Shown piece by piece: positions 40,631 through 51,463 of a stretch of DNA of 64,000 nucleotides (its first letter is position 1; every line of letters begins with the position of its first letter). A program made the position numbers and the translations under genes. Origin of the DNA: Pyropia yezoensis (lineage: Eukaryota > Rhodophyta > Bangiophyceae > Bangiales > Bangiaceae); assembly GCA_009829735.1 (NCBI GenBank), contig CM020618.1:4772882-4836881 (forward strand), read 5' to 3'. The notes under the pieces were generated by a model that worked only from the letters and a program-made list of their open reading frames with translations, was not told the DNA's origin and did no database searches.

Positions 40631-41899
40631 GCCATCATGTTGGTGGCCGAAGCACGTGTGACGCAACCACTGCCTGCCTTTAAGGCAAGAAGTCGCTAGC
40701 CCGCCCTGCCCCGGCCCCTGCTGAGGAACTGCTGCCCCCTCGTACGAGACGGTACGCGGTACCTCTTGAGACGCACGTCGGCTGTCGCCCTCGGTGCTCT
40801 CCCCTCCTCGCTCATGAGCGCCTGCCATTTGTGCTGCGTGTAGAGCTTGGATTGCCTTGAATTGTTGGCGACGAGTTGGTCTCCTTGCTCGTAACGTCTA
40901 CAAGAGCTGCGTACTGTCGATGATGCCGGGTGCACGCGCGAGCGGGGCCCGTGCCCTTTTGCCGGTCCCTTGTTGATGATATCCGAGACCGTTGCTGTTG
41001 ACCGCACTTTAGTTCCTGTTCCTGTTGCATGTCCGTCACATAATGTGAGGTGTTCGTTGTCATCTGTTGCCCTTAGTCCCTCGCCCTCGTCCGGTCACGC
41101 TCCGTGCCACGTAATGTCCCGTTCCTTTCGGTCCCTGAACTCGCCCCGCACTGCCCCGCACCTTGAATGGATGGTGGGGCTTGTCCTCTTAACGCGGGCA
41201 CGAGCTGCGTATGCACATCCGCCCCTGTCGCCGTGCTGGAACCTGTACGCGAAGTACTTCCTCGCGGGAAACCTGCGGTAGAAGGATGCGGGACGGCCAG
41301 GTGTCATCTTCGATACAAGCCACCGCCTCTTCCCTGACCGCCTGCGGACATGACCTTCGTCGAACGTCGAACCTCGGCCGGCCCGCTGCACCTGAACTTT
41401 GCTTCCACGCTTGCCTTGACTGTCAGTCAGCCTCTCATCTCGAGCAAGACGTCCTCGTGGCACTCGGCCCCATGATGCGCGTCGCTTGTGCCCCTTTCGT
41501 CTGCTGCTTGGGGCTACGTGGGCTGCGAAGACTCAAGACGGGGTGACATGGCGCATCAGCCTACTCATGGCGGGGGGTGCGTGGTGGAGTCCCGGTGACC
41601 GCGGTCGCTGTTGTTCTCGTACTGCCGCTGCAGAAGGCTCCCGTTCCCATGGTGTAGCCGCAATGACCATGACATGGCTTTGTGGCTCGGAGCTCTCCCG
41701 TTGACATCCTCTGCAGTCGCTTCGCGGCGGTTGTTGAGAAGCGCTGGTTCCTCTCATGCGCATTCGACATGCTGTTGGAACCATGTCGGTTGTTCTTGTC
41801 CTAGAGTGTCGGACGTGCTCAGTGGCGCCAGCTTGACGTCTGCCTTGGCGCCAGCCTCTGCCTCCCTGTTTTGCGCCCTCTTGCTTTTCTATCTTCACT

Positions 41900-41977
41900 A
41901 CTCATGCCCACAGTCTCACGCTGTTGGACCACCTCTGCAGACCGTCTGTCCAACAGCGTGAGACTGCGGGTATGAGT
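41900..41977. repeat. 29-bp inverted repeat (hairpin)
   Basis: CAGTCTCACGCTGTTGGA at 41911-41928 pairs perfectly with TCCAACAGCGTGAGACTG at 41949-41966. The pairing goes on outward (ACTCATGCCCA with CGGGTATGAGT) with two mismatches. The loop is 20 nt. A CCACCTCTGCAGACC motif in the loop recurs just outside as CCACTTTTGCAGACA. It could be a microRNA-like precursor, a terminator-like RNA stem or a decayed mini-element. Confidence 0.75.
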
Positions 41978-42071
41978 GGCGAACCACTTTTGCAGACAGC
42001 CCATGTTTTTACGCGACGCCGCCCCGTGTTCTCTCTGCCTGATGCTTGGCATGCTGATGCTAATGATGGTA

Positions 42072-42098
42072 CGGGGGTTAGGGTTAGGGGTTAGGGGC
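42072..42098 (+). repeat. Interstitial telomere-like TTAGGG tract
   Basis: GGGGGTTAGGGTTAGGGGTT and AGGGG: three to four units of TTAGGG or TTAGGGG in the middle of a window with genes on both sides, so it is not a chromosome end here. Confidence 0.7.
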
Positions 42099-42727
42099 CG
42101 TCAGCTATGGTCAGTGCTACACTGCTCTCGACGCACGTCGCACCTCCCGCTGCTCGGTCTGTGCGATCCCGAGCGGACGCCCGGCGCCAGCGAGTTCGGC
42201 GGAGACAGTGTAGAGAGAGCCACGTGGGGAAGCGCAGTGGCCCGCGCGGGGTGTCGACGCCGCCGGTGAGTGGTTCACCGACGGCCGCATGACAGGTCCT
42301 GATGATGGGTCGCTGCAATCACCCAGCCCGCGCTGCTACAGCAGCCGCCTCTGTGAAGCCGGAGCCTAGGGCCCTTGCGACAAGGAGTACGTCACGGAAC
42401 GAGGAAACAGGCTCCCTCGGTCGTTTTTTCTGTTGTTGCAGGCGGGATGGTGTGGGAACGTGGTGCTGGCTGGCCGTTCAACCAACGCCCCCACTCTCGC
42501 CGCAACTCTCAAGCCCGCCATGTTTGGCCGCGCCCCCACACGCCACGACAGTGGCTCGGGAGCGTCCGCACAGGCGCCACTTGAAGACACCACCACCGCG
42601 TCGAACGTGTGGAGCAATACAGTACACATGTGCACACGGTGCGGGGTACGCGGTCGTGCTCCCCCCCTCCCCCACCCCGCCCCCGGCGCAGTGGGTCTAA
42701 GACCGAGTACCTACTTTTCCGTGCAAG

Positions 42728-42763
42728 ATGGCCTTTACGGCCTCTGTGGGGGGGTCGGCTTTT
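42728..42763 (+). CDS. Possible first exon of a plastid-targeted protein
   Basis: ATG with MAFTASVGGSAF followed at once by a strong donor GTAAGC. The MAF start and Ser/Ala/Gly-rich hydrophobic beginning resemble plastid transit peptides of algae. No downstream exon can be fixed. A helical stretch RDARWEVLRRLRRDEEYANR, encoded at about 43313-43372, is a candidate but is unproven. Confidence 0.2.
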
Positions 42764-44006
42764 GTAAGCAGCCGCGGCTTTGATGAAGGTGCTTCTTTGT
42801 GTGTGTGGCCAGTGGAGGTCGGCTGGCTGGCGGCGGCCGCCAGCTGGCGCGCCGTCGCCCTGTCGGCAGGGTGCGTGGCCAACTCCCTCCCTCAAATCCC
42901 CTCGTGCCATGCGGATCCGGGTGGGTTGGCTCACGCAGCGGCGAGCAACGGGTGGGGAAGGCCGAGGGTGGGGTGTGGCCGCGAGTGCCAGATACAGTAC
43001 GTAGATATGACAAAGAATCTCGCGCGCGCGAGATTGGAGATGCGGGGCGCGCTCGGGCATTTTCATTCCCGCCCGCCACCCGACCCATGTACAGTACTTG
43101 TACTGTATGTATATCCTATTTGCCTGTGCACCTGCATGTTGGCACACGATCTGCCGGTCGCACGAGGCGCGGGCGGCCTGCCGCCTCCTCTACGCACGCC
43201 AATGCGCAATGGGTGCACGGTGGCATCCCAACGGCAGGAGCGCCCCCCCCTCCGCTGCAAGCACACCCCCTGCACGCAGACACCCGTGGGCTGATGCCAG
43301 CCGCGTGCCGAGACGCACGATGGGAGGTGCTGCGGCGGCTGCGCCGAGACGAAGAGTATGCTAATCGTGCGGGCGTGGGTGGTGCGCTGGACGGACAAAG
43401 AGCGGGGGAGTGGGGGGGAAGGGGTGCGCCGCCGCCTTTTGATGGCGACGTTTGACAGCCCAGCCGCGGAGGGGGTGCCCCCTGCTGGTACAAGTGGCGT
43501 GGCAGCACCCGTGGCGGGTCTAGCCAAGAGACGTGGACGCCGCCGCGGGACAGAAGAGCGGCGGCCACGCGGGGGTGGCACCGCTGTTGCCGAGAGCGGC
43601 GGCCGAGAGGGGGAGGGGAGAGAGGGGGGGGGGAGGTGCGGGTTGAGGGGGAAGCGGGTGCGGCACCGCCGACCACCACCGGGGGGGGGGGTCCCGCGGC
43701 CAGCGAGGCGGCGCCCGCCCGTGTCGCTGAGCGGGCAGTCCCCGCCACGCCGGTGCGTGCTCCGTCCCCGTGCCGCCGCCGTCGACGGGGCGCCACCGCT
43801 CGTGCGGGGTGGCTGCCTTTCTCTTTTTTGTTTTTGTTGCAGCACCGCTGCCACCGCGTGCCGCGCCCCCCCCCACGCGGCGGCGGCGACTGCGGCGACG
43901 GCGGCGGCGGCGGACGGGGGGGGGAAACCCCCCCCGCCAACGGGCGTCGGCCGCGGTGCCCCACCGCTGCAGGAGGTGGCGCAGGCAGCGGCGGCCCGGC
44001 GGCGTC

Positions 44007-44053
44007 TCCACCACCACCACTACCACCACCACCACCACCACCACCACCACCCT
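44007..44053 (+). repeat. (CAC)n microsatellite
   Basis: CCACCACCACCACTACCACC continues as (ACC)n for about 47 bp with one T interruption. Confidence 0.9.
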
Positions 44054-45317
44054 CTCTCGTCAAGAGTGGCGGCGGCGCCCGCTGGCGGCAGCCGCTGCCG
44101 CCACCGCAACCCCCTCTGGGGCGCACCACGCCGCCCGACGGCGGCGGCAGCGGCGGCGGCGGCGACCGCCAGTCCCCCGCCGCGCACGCCCGTGGCCCAT
44201 CCCCACCGACGCCCGCCTCCCCCGCCGTCGCGCCGCGCGGCTGGCCGCCCGGCGGGCCGCCGCCACCGCGCCGACGGCCCGCCCCGCCGACAGGGCGGGC
44301 GCGCGGGCGTGTGGGTGCCGCGCCCCGCTGGACAAAAGTCACCCGCCGTCGCCGCCGCGCAGCCGAGGTGGTTGGTGGTCCCTCGGGCGTGTGGCATGAT
44401 GGGAATCCCAAGGGTTTGGGATTCCACCCTCCCTGACCCCCCCCCCCCCCCCCGCCCCCCCTCACATAATTGCATACTGGCCTGCTCTCAAGACCATTGT
44501 ATGTAGGTACATACATGTACACTACGTGATCTGCGGCGCCCACAAAGCCCCGCAGGCGCTGGGCGGCTGCTGCTGCTCCCCCCGCGGCACCGCAGACCAC
44601 AGACGATGATGCCACGGGGTTGGCGTGGATTGGCGAGCGGCGGCGGCGGCACCGCCCCCCCACCCCCTCAACGGCGGGAGAGCGCCGCGGACAAGAGCCG
44701 CTCCCCTCCCCCCCCCCCCACCCCACCCCACCCCCCCCCACCCCACCGCATCGAGCGCGCCACCACCACCCCCCCCCCCCCACAGACGGCACATCTGGAA
44801 GGGGGGGAGGGGGAGGGAGGGGGGGGAGGCGTTGGTTGTGCAGCCGCCCCAGCCGCCAACCGACAGCCTCAAACGGGTTTGGGTGGGGACGCGCCCCCCC
44901 CCCCCCCCCCAACCTCCCCCCCCCCCCCCATCTCCCGCCGAGCCCTGTCGGCTGCACCTTGTCGGCAGAGGCGCTCGTCCAGTTGCGCTTCCCCCCCCCC
45001 CCCCCCCCCACCCACCCCGCCCACCACCCACGCGTGTGCCACTGGGGTGGGGTCTATCGCCCAGCGAGGCGTGTGCCGCCGCCTCCGCCCGCCGCCCGCC
45101 GCCTCCATTTTCCTTCTTGCAGGTGCCCTCCCGCCTGCCCCCCCCCCCCCCCCCTCCCCCTGTCCTAGCCACACGCGTGCGGTCGGGGGTCCCCCCCACC
45201 CCCCCCAACCCTCCGCCAAACCTCGCTCTGTCTCCTCCCCCGCCCCCCCCCCGCCCCCCCCCTTCCCCTTCCCCCCCCCGCCCCCCCTTCCCCTTCCCCC
45301 CCCCCCCGCCCCCCCCC

Positions 45318-45381
45318 ATCCCTCCCTCCCTCCCTCCCTCCCTCCCTCCCTCCCTCCCTCCCTCCCTCCCTCCCTCCCTCC
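45318..45381 (+). repeat. (CCCT)n microsatellite, ~16 units
   Basis: Uninterrupted CCCT/TCCC repeats inside an even longer C-rich zone. The complementary strand is (GGGA)n, a strong G-quadruplex sequence. Confidence 0.95.
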
Positions 45382-45947
45382 GTTTCCCAGTTTCCACACC
45401 AACACCCCCTCCTTTTCCCCCCTCCCTTTTCTTTCGCTGCTCATCCCCGCGCCCCCCCCCCCCCCCCCCAACCCCCCCACCCCCCCCCCACCCCGCTGTT
45501 TTTTTGTTGTTGTGTTTTTCCCGCTTCCCGCCGCTTCCCGCCGCCGCCCCCCGGGGGTGCGCCGCCGCCGCCGCGGCGCGCCACTGGGTCTGGCCGGCCG
45601 GCCGCCGACCAGCGGCCGTGGCCGTGCCACCCACCCCCCCCCCCCCCCCCCCCCCGCCGCCCCCACGCCGCCGCCGCTGCGCTACCGCCGCGAGGCCGCT
45701 GCCGCTGCCGCCGCCACCGCCGCCGCCGCCACCGCCGCTGCCGCCGCTCCTGCCGCTGCCGCCGCCCCGCGGTGCGCGGTGGCGCGGGCGGCAGGCAGCC
45801 ACCGCCGCTGGCCGCCGCGGCGTACATACGCGGGGAGAGGGAAGGGGGGGGAGGGGGGGGGGGGGGGGTGGTGTGTGCCCCCTCGGACCGCCGCCGCCAC
45901 CGTCCGCCGCCGCCGCCGCCCGGCCAATCCCTCCTCCCCCCCCCCCC

Positions 45948-45994
45948 ACGCGCGCACGCGACGCGTCCCCCCCCCACGCGCGCACGCGACGCGT
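45948..45994 (+). repeat. 28-bp direct duplication
   Basis: ACGCGCGCACGCGACGCGT followed by a C9 run occurs at 45948 and again at 45976. The ACGCGT ends make it nearly palindromic. Confidence 0.85.
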
Positions 45995-46290
45995 CCCCCC
46001 CCCCCCCCCCCCCCCCCTTTCCCTCTGGCGGCGCGGCCGCGTCCTCAGCGGCCGCCCGCCGCCACGCGGCGCCCATCCCCCGGTCCGGCCCGCCCACTCT
46101 CGGTCGTCGCACGGGGGGGGGGGGGGGGCGACGGTTCCCCTCGTGTTCCGCTCATCCCGCGCCCCCCCCCCCCCCCCCCCCCCCCAACACCTGCTCTCCC
46201 CCCCCCCGCCCCCCCCCCCCACCGCGGGGCCCCCCCGGCCACCCCTCTCTGCCTCCCCACGTTCCCGCCCCCACCCCCCACGCCACTCTG

Positions 46291-46472
46291 ATGGACACCC
46301 CTGGTGGCACTGCCGGCCGGGCAGCGGCGGCCGCAGCGGCGGCCGCCCCCGCCGCCGCTGCCGCGCCCATTGCGACGCCGACGACGGCGGCAAGAGCGGC
46401 GCCGCCGGCGACACTGCCTGCGATAGCGACACCGGCGGCGGCAGCAGGGGCGGCCGCGGCGACACCGGCGGC

Positions 46473-46520
<48 letters not shown>

Positions 46521-47818
46521 GGCGGCCAAGGCTATGGAGTCGGCCACGGCGGATACGGGGGAGGCGCCCCCGCCGCCGCCCTCCCCCATGGGGGGCACCC
46601 GCCAGCGGCGGCGGCGGCCGCCGCCGCCGCCCGATGGGGGTGCCGGGGACCCCCACTCGGCAACGACGGCGCGGGTGCAGCTGGAGCGGCTGCTCGCGCG
46701 GCTCGCGCTGGCCGCCATGACCCCCGAGGATGTGGGCGCGCTGCACGCCTTTTTGGCCACCCACCGGGTGGACGACGGCGGGCGGGACGCCACCCGGGGG
46801 GGGGGGGGGGGGGGGGGGTGCCGCTGCGGGGAGCGGCAGCCGAAGACCCCCGCGGGGAGCCTCCCCGCCGGGGAGGGGGAGGGGGTCCGACGTGGGCGAC
46901 ACCCGCCGGCAGGGGGACGCCCTGGGGGTGGGCGGGGGCGGGGCGGCCAAGGACATGGACGACGGTGGCGGCAGCGGCTCGGGGAGTGACGGCGGCGGCC
47001 TGCCCGCCCTGGACCTAACCGCCGCCCTCGCCACCGCCGCCGACCTCTTTGTCCGCAACGTGCGGCTGGCGCTGGCCGAGCTGGACGTCCGCGGGGGGGC
47101 GGGCGTGCCGCCGCCAGGCTCGCCCCCGCTGGCGGGGGCGGCATCGTTGGCGCACCCGCCGCCGCCGATGCAGCTGGCCGCCGCCGATGCCGCCGCGGCG
47201 GCCGCCGAGGACCGCGGCAGCCGGGGGAGCCTGGGGTGGGCGGGGGGGGAGCGCGCCAGCCGGGGCACCCGCGGCAGCGACGGCGGCCGCAGCGGGGCGG
47301 GGGGGAGCCAGCCGCCGAGCCCGTCGGTGCACCTGACCCACCTGCAGCGCACCTCCGAACGCCTCAGCGCGTACGTGCTCGACGGCAGCAGCGGCGGCGG
47401 CGGTGGCGGCGGCGGCCGCAGCAGCGGCGGCGGCACGCCCGGCCCGTCCCCGCGCGTCACCCGGCGGTCGTCGGCGGTGGCGTTTGGGGTGGCGGCGGGC
47501 GGCGGGGATGATGACTGGGGCGGCAGCGGCCGCCTGCGGGGGCTCATGGGGGGGGACCCGACGCTGCCGCTGGCGTCGAGCCTCAGCTCCCCCCCGGCAG
47601 TGGGGTGGGGCCCCCCGTTGGGCAGCACCGCCGGCGGCGGCGGCAGCTCCCGCGCGCTCCTGTCCATGGCCAGCGGCGGCGGCGGCCCGCCGCTGGCGCC
47701 GCGTTACCTGTATGGCCGGCGGGATAGCAACATGTCGGCCGCCGCCGCTGCCGCCGTTGCCGCCGCCCGCACCGTCTCGTCAGTGGGCGACCGTGGGAGT
47801 GCCGACGGCGGCGGTGGG

Positions 47819-47861
<43 letters not shown>

Positions 47862-49291
47862 GCAGCGTCGACGGCTCTGCCGGCCCGTACGCGCGCTACG
47901 CCAACGCCCTCCGACGGGCCCGCGCGGACGCGGGCGTGTGCTGGGAGGGGGAGGACACGTCGGGGGTGCTCGACGGCTGGGCCGCCCCCGCCGACGGGGA
48001 CACGGCGTCGGTGCAGAGCCTGCCGTCGCTGCCACGGCGGACGCATGGACCCCGGGGCGCCGACGCGCCGGGGGGCGGAGGCGGCGCCACCGCCGCCGCC
48101 GGTACCGCCAGCGTCGGTGCCGGCTCTGCGTCGGCCGTATCCGCGCCGGGCGGCGGTGCGGGCGGCGGGAGCACCTGGTCCGCCGCCACCGCCTCGACCG
48201 TTGCCACCCGCCGGTCGTCCATGGGCCAGTCCCCCTCCTTCCCCGCCGGCGGGGCAACGGCGGCGGCCGTGCCCGGCCGCCGGGGCCTCAGCCCGTCGCC
48301 CCCACCCGCGGCGGGGCGCATCGTGCTGTCCCGCTCGGGGGGCCCCCGCCACGCCGCCGCGGCGGCGGTGGCGGCGGTCGCCGCCGCGTCGGCGGGGGGC
48401 AGCTTCAGCCGCCGCAGCAGCCGGTCGGCGGCGGCGGCGGCGGGGCAGGCCGGCCGCCCCTCCCGCCGCACGGTCGGCCGCTTCCGCCCCCCCGCGGCGG
48501 CGCCGGCGGCCGCGGGCGTGACGGCAACGCCCCCCGGCGGGGGCGTCTTGCGCAGCGGGGGCTTGCCGTCCCGGTCCCACTCGCCGCCCCCCGCGCCGCT
48601 GCTGCCGTCCCCCCTGTCGACGACGCTCGCGGCGCTGGCGGCGCCCGCCGCGGCGCTCGTCTCGGCCGCCGCGACGGCCGCGGACGTGGCGTCGCGGGCG
48701 GCGACGCGCGTCGACGCGCTGGGCGGCGCCGCCCGGGACGCGGCGGCCGCCGAAGACGAGGCGGGGCGGGTGGTGCTGGCCGCCGTGGCGGCCGCCTCTG
48801 AGGCGGCCGCCGCCGCCGCCGACGCAACGTCGCCGCTGGCGCTGGCCGCCGCCGGCGCCGGGCGGCTGCCCGCCGAGCAGGCAACGACCGTCCGCGGGGC
48901 GGCGGCGGCGCTGGCGGCGGCGGCCGCCGAGGTGGGCGGCCTCGCCGGCAGCCTCCACCGCGAGGCGGGGGGGCTCCTCGCGGCGGTGGGGGAGCGCGCC
49001 GCCGCCGAGGCGGCCGCCGCCGACGCGGACGCGGCCGCCGCGGGGGATGAGGACGCGGCGGCAGCGTCGGCGGCGGCCGCCGCGGCGGCAGCGTCGGCGA
49101 GTGAGGGCGGCCTGGGCGCCCCGCCCACCGCCGCCCGCCCGGCGGTGGCGGCGGTGGTGGCGGGGGGGGTGGCGGGCGTGGCCGCCCGTGCCGCCCACGC
49201 GGCGGCGGCGGCGGCGGCCTACGCGGCGGCGGTGGATGATGCGGTGCGGCGGGGGGAGCGGCGGCTGGAGGAGGCGGGCATTGACTTGTAG
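46291..49291 (+). CDS. Large low-complexity protein, frame changes in a 23-G tract
   Basis: Coding character is clear on both sides of a G23 run (46796-46818), but in different frames. Upstream from ATG 46291 (MDTPGG) there is a long Ala tract and then a leucine-rich helix (QLERLLARLALAAMTPEDVG). Downstream, in the next frame, it runs to the stop at 49291 with ALDLTAALATAADLFVRNVR, Ser/Gly-rich stretches, RTSERLSAYVLDG and a C-terminal 300 residues of nearly pure Ala-rich helix ending LEEAGIDL. A one-base tract error, or real length variation, explains the break; repaired length would be about 1000 residues. I recognise no domain. The repeated helices suggest a coiled-coil or scaffold protein. 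Confidence 0.6.
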
Positions 49292-51370
49292 GAGGGCGGT
49301 ACTGACTTTGGGGGGGGGCGCCGTTGCTGGCGCCCTGCACGCGGACGGGGGGGGGGGGGGGGCAGGGAATGGGGGCGTTGGGGCGGCGCGGTCGAGGGGG
49401 AGGGTTGGATGAATGGGGCCCGGGGGGGGGAGGGGGGGGGCCGGGGGAAGAGGGCGGGTGTGGCGGGCAGCAATGTCAATGGACGGCCGTGGCGGGCGCT
49501 CTTTTTCTTTTTGTGTGTGTCTGGTCGACGTGCCGCTGGCGGCTGCGTCCACCTCTGCGGTGCCGCCGCCGCCGTCGTGTCCATGGCAGACCTGCCACGG
49601 CGGCGGGTGACGGGCACCGCCGTGGGTGGCCATGACCCCGCGCTCACGGGCGGCGCCCGCCCGCCCCTCGCTCCCGCCACTGGCCGCCGCAGGGCCGCGG
49701 CCACCGCCGCCGCCGCCGCCACCGCTACCGCCGCTGCCACCACCGCCGCCGCTGCCACCACGCCGCGGTGACCGCTGCCGTCGGCGCGGTGCGGGGGGGG
49801 GGGGGGGATGCGGTGGCCGCGGGGGGAGGCGGCGAGGGGGCTGGCGGATGGTATATCCGTAGGGTGGGGAACGCTGCCGTGGGTGGGGGGGGGGGGAGGG
49901 GGGTGGGGGGGGTGTGGGGGGGGGGGGGGGCCCTCGGGGAGAGGTGCCTGCGTGACGACCCCAAATTTGATTCGGTCACACACTCCACCTCACGGCGGCC
50001 GCCGCGCGGTCGCGGGGGTCACGTCCCCCCCCCACGCTCGACTCGGCGCCCACATCCCACCCCCCCCCCCCCGCCCCCCCCCCCCCCGCCCCCCCCCCCC
50101 ACCCCCCCCCCACCAACCACCCCCTCAACACCGGGGGACAAGTGCACACGCCGCGGCGGCCGCGGGGATGACGGCACCAACCACCACCCCCCCCCCTCCC
50201 CCCCCCCGCCTGTGGTGGCACACGATGGGACTCGGCGGCCACATGGGGGGGAAGGACGGGTTTGGGGGGGGGGGGTGGGAGGAGCGGGGGGGGAGACACG
50301 GTGCCCGCCGGCTGGGGGGCCCCCCCACCGGGAGCGCCCACGTGGGCGCCCCGTCCATGGGCGGCGTCGGCACCCGTCGGCGGTGTGTTTTGTGGGGCGG
50401 GGGAAGGGGGGGGGGGGGGGGGGGGGTGGTGGGGGGAGGGGGGGGGGGGGCTGTGTGGGGGGGCGGCTGGCCCCAGGACGGCCCGTTGCTACCGCGACCG
50501 GTCCGAGGGGGGGAGCCGCCGCTGCCACCGGGACCGCCACGGGGCGGTGCGTACGGAGGGGGGGCGGTCGGAGGGGGTGGGGGGGGGGTGGAGGGAGGAG
50601 AAAGCGCCCCCCCCCTCCCCAACGTGCCTGACGTGCGAGGAGGGGGGTGGGAGGGGGAGGGGTGGAGGGGACAGGGATGGGGAGAGGGGGAGAACGGTTG
50701 GGGGGGGGGGGGTGGGGGGGGGGAGGGCGACCACTGGGGGCCGCATCCGTTTTCGCTCTGGCCCCCCCCTACTTGTGTGTGTGTTTCTATAGTGGCGTGG
50801 CGGCCCCCCTCTGTAGTGGCGTGGCCGGCCCGCCCGTGCCCCTTGGTGGCCCGCCTCTCTCCCTGCCGCAGGGACGGGACAAGGGGAGGGGAGACGGGCG
50901 GATAGGGGGAGGGGGGGGGGGTGGAGTGGGGGGGGCACAAAGGGCGCGGGCTGCGCCCGCCCGCGCCACCCCCCCGCACGCCCCCGCCACCCCCCCCTGG
51001 ACCGCGTAGCGGCTGCGCGAGGCTGGGCGGGCAGTCCCACTCCCACCCCCGCCCCTCGCCCCCCTCTTTGCACGACTGCAGTGGCGGCGGCCGGGCGCCG
51101 AGACGGGCAGCGGCAGAGGGGGAAGGAGGACGCCGGCCAGAGGGGAGGGGCACCACCACGACGGCGACCGTCGCCCCCACGCCGCGGTCGCAGCCGCCTC
51201 TCGGCGGCTCCCGCGCGCGCACGCGCACCGGCCGTCGGCCCCACCCTTGGCCTTGGTCGTCGCCACGACGCCACTGCCCGCCAGGCCGACCGCCGACCGC
51301 CGCCGCAACGGGCTGACGACCACCCGCTCACCCACCGCCGCCGCCTTCCCGGGTGTGGTGCCCGTGGTGT

Positions 51371-51402
<32 letters not shown>

Positions 51403-51463
51403 TGCCCCGCCCCACCCATTCTCACCGCTTTCAGTCCCACGACCCCGCCGTAGCGGTGGGGTC
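49292..51463. other. Extreme G/C-tract intergenic region
   Basis: C tracts at 50060-50112 and G tracts at 50407-50460, 49910-49930 and 50700-50725. Long stop-free frames on both strands here carry no domain. A C tract of 24-25 bases at 51377-51401 ends about 60 bp before the next gene and resembles an intron acceptor tract, so a 5' exon of that gene could lie in this region. Confidence 0.45.

Larger units (their letters stand above)
40631..42727. other. Gene-free stretch after the RRM gene
   Basis: Moderate GC, no poly-Gly coding style, short frames on both strands with no domain. It includes the 3' UTR of the RRM gene. The hairpin and telomere-like tract inside are listed separately. Confidence 0.4.
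42764..46290. other. Homopolymer-rich stretch, no supported gene
   Basis: Dense C tracts of 10-20 bases from 44440 to 46260 on the plus strand. Very long stop-free frames exist on both strands but are almost only Pro/Gly/Ala/Arg and change in length with any one-base tract error. Two short AT patches (43083-43115 and 44490-44525) carry the GTACATACATGTACA-like palindromes. Confidence 0.45.

Noticed and set aside
44522..47018. Several 600-800-codon frames on both strands
   Set aside because: Pro/Gly-only translations across homopolymers; the minus ones oppose the Ala-rich gene or each other.
47780..49633. 617- and 410-codon minus-strand frames
   Set aside because: Shadow frames of the plus-strand Ala-rich protein gene.
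49808..51440. Overlapping 300-370-codon frames on both strands
   Set aside because: Generated by G and C tracts; a one-base change in any tract would rewrite them.
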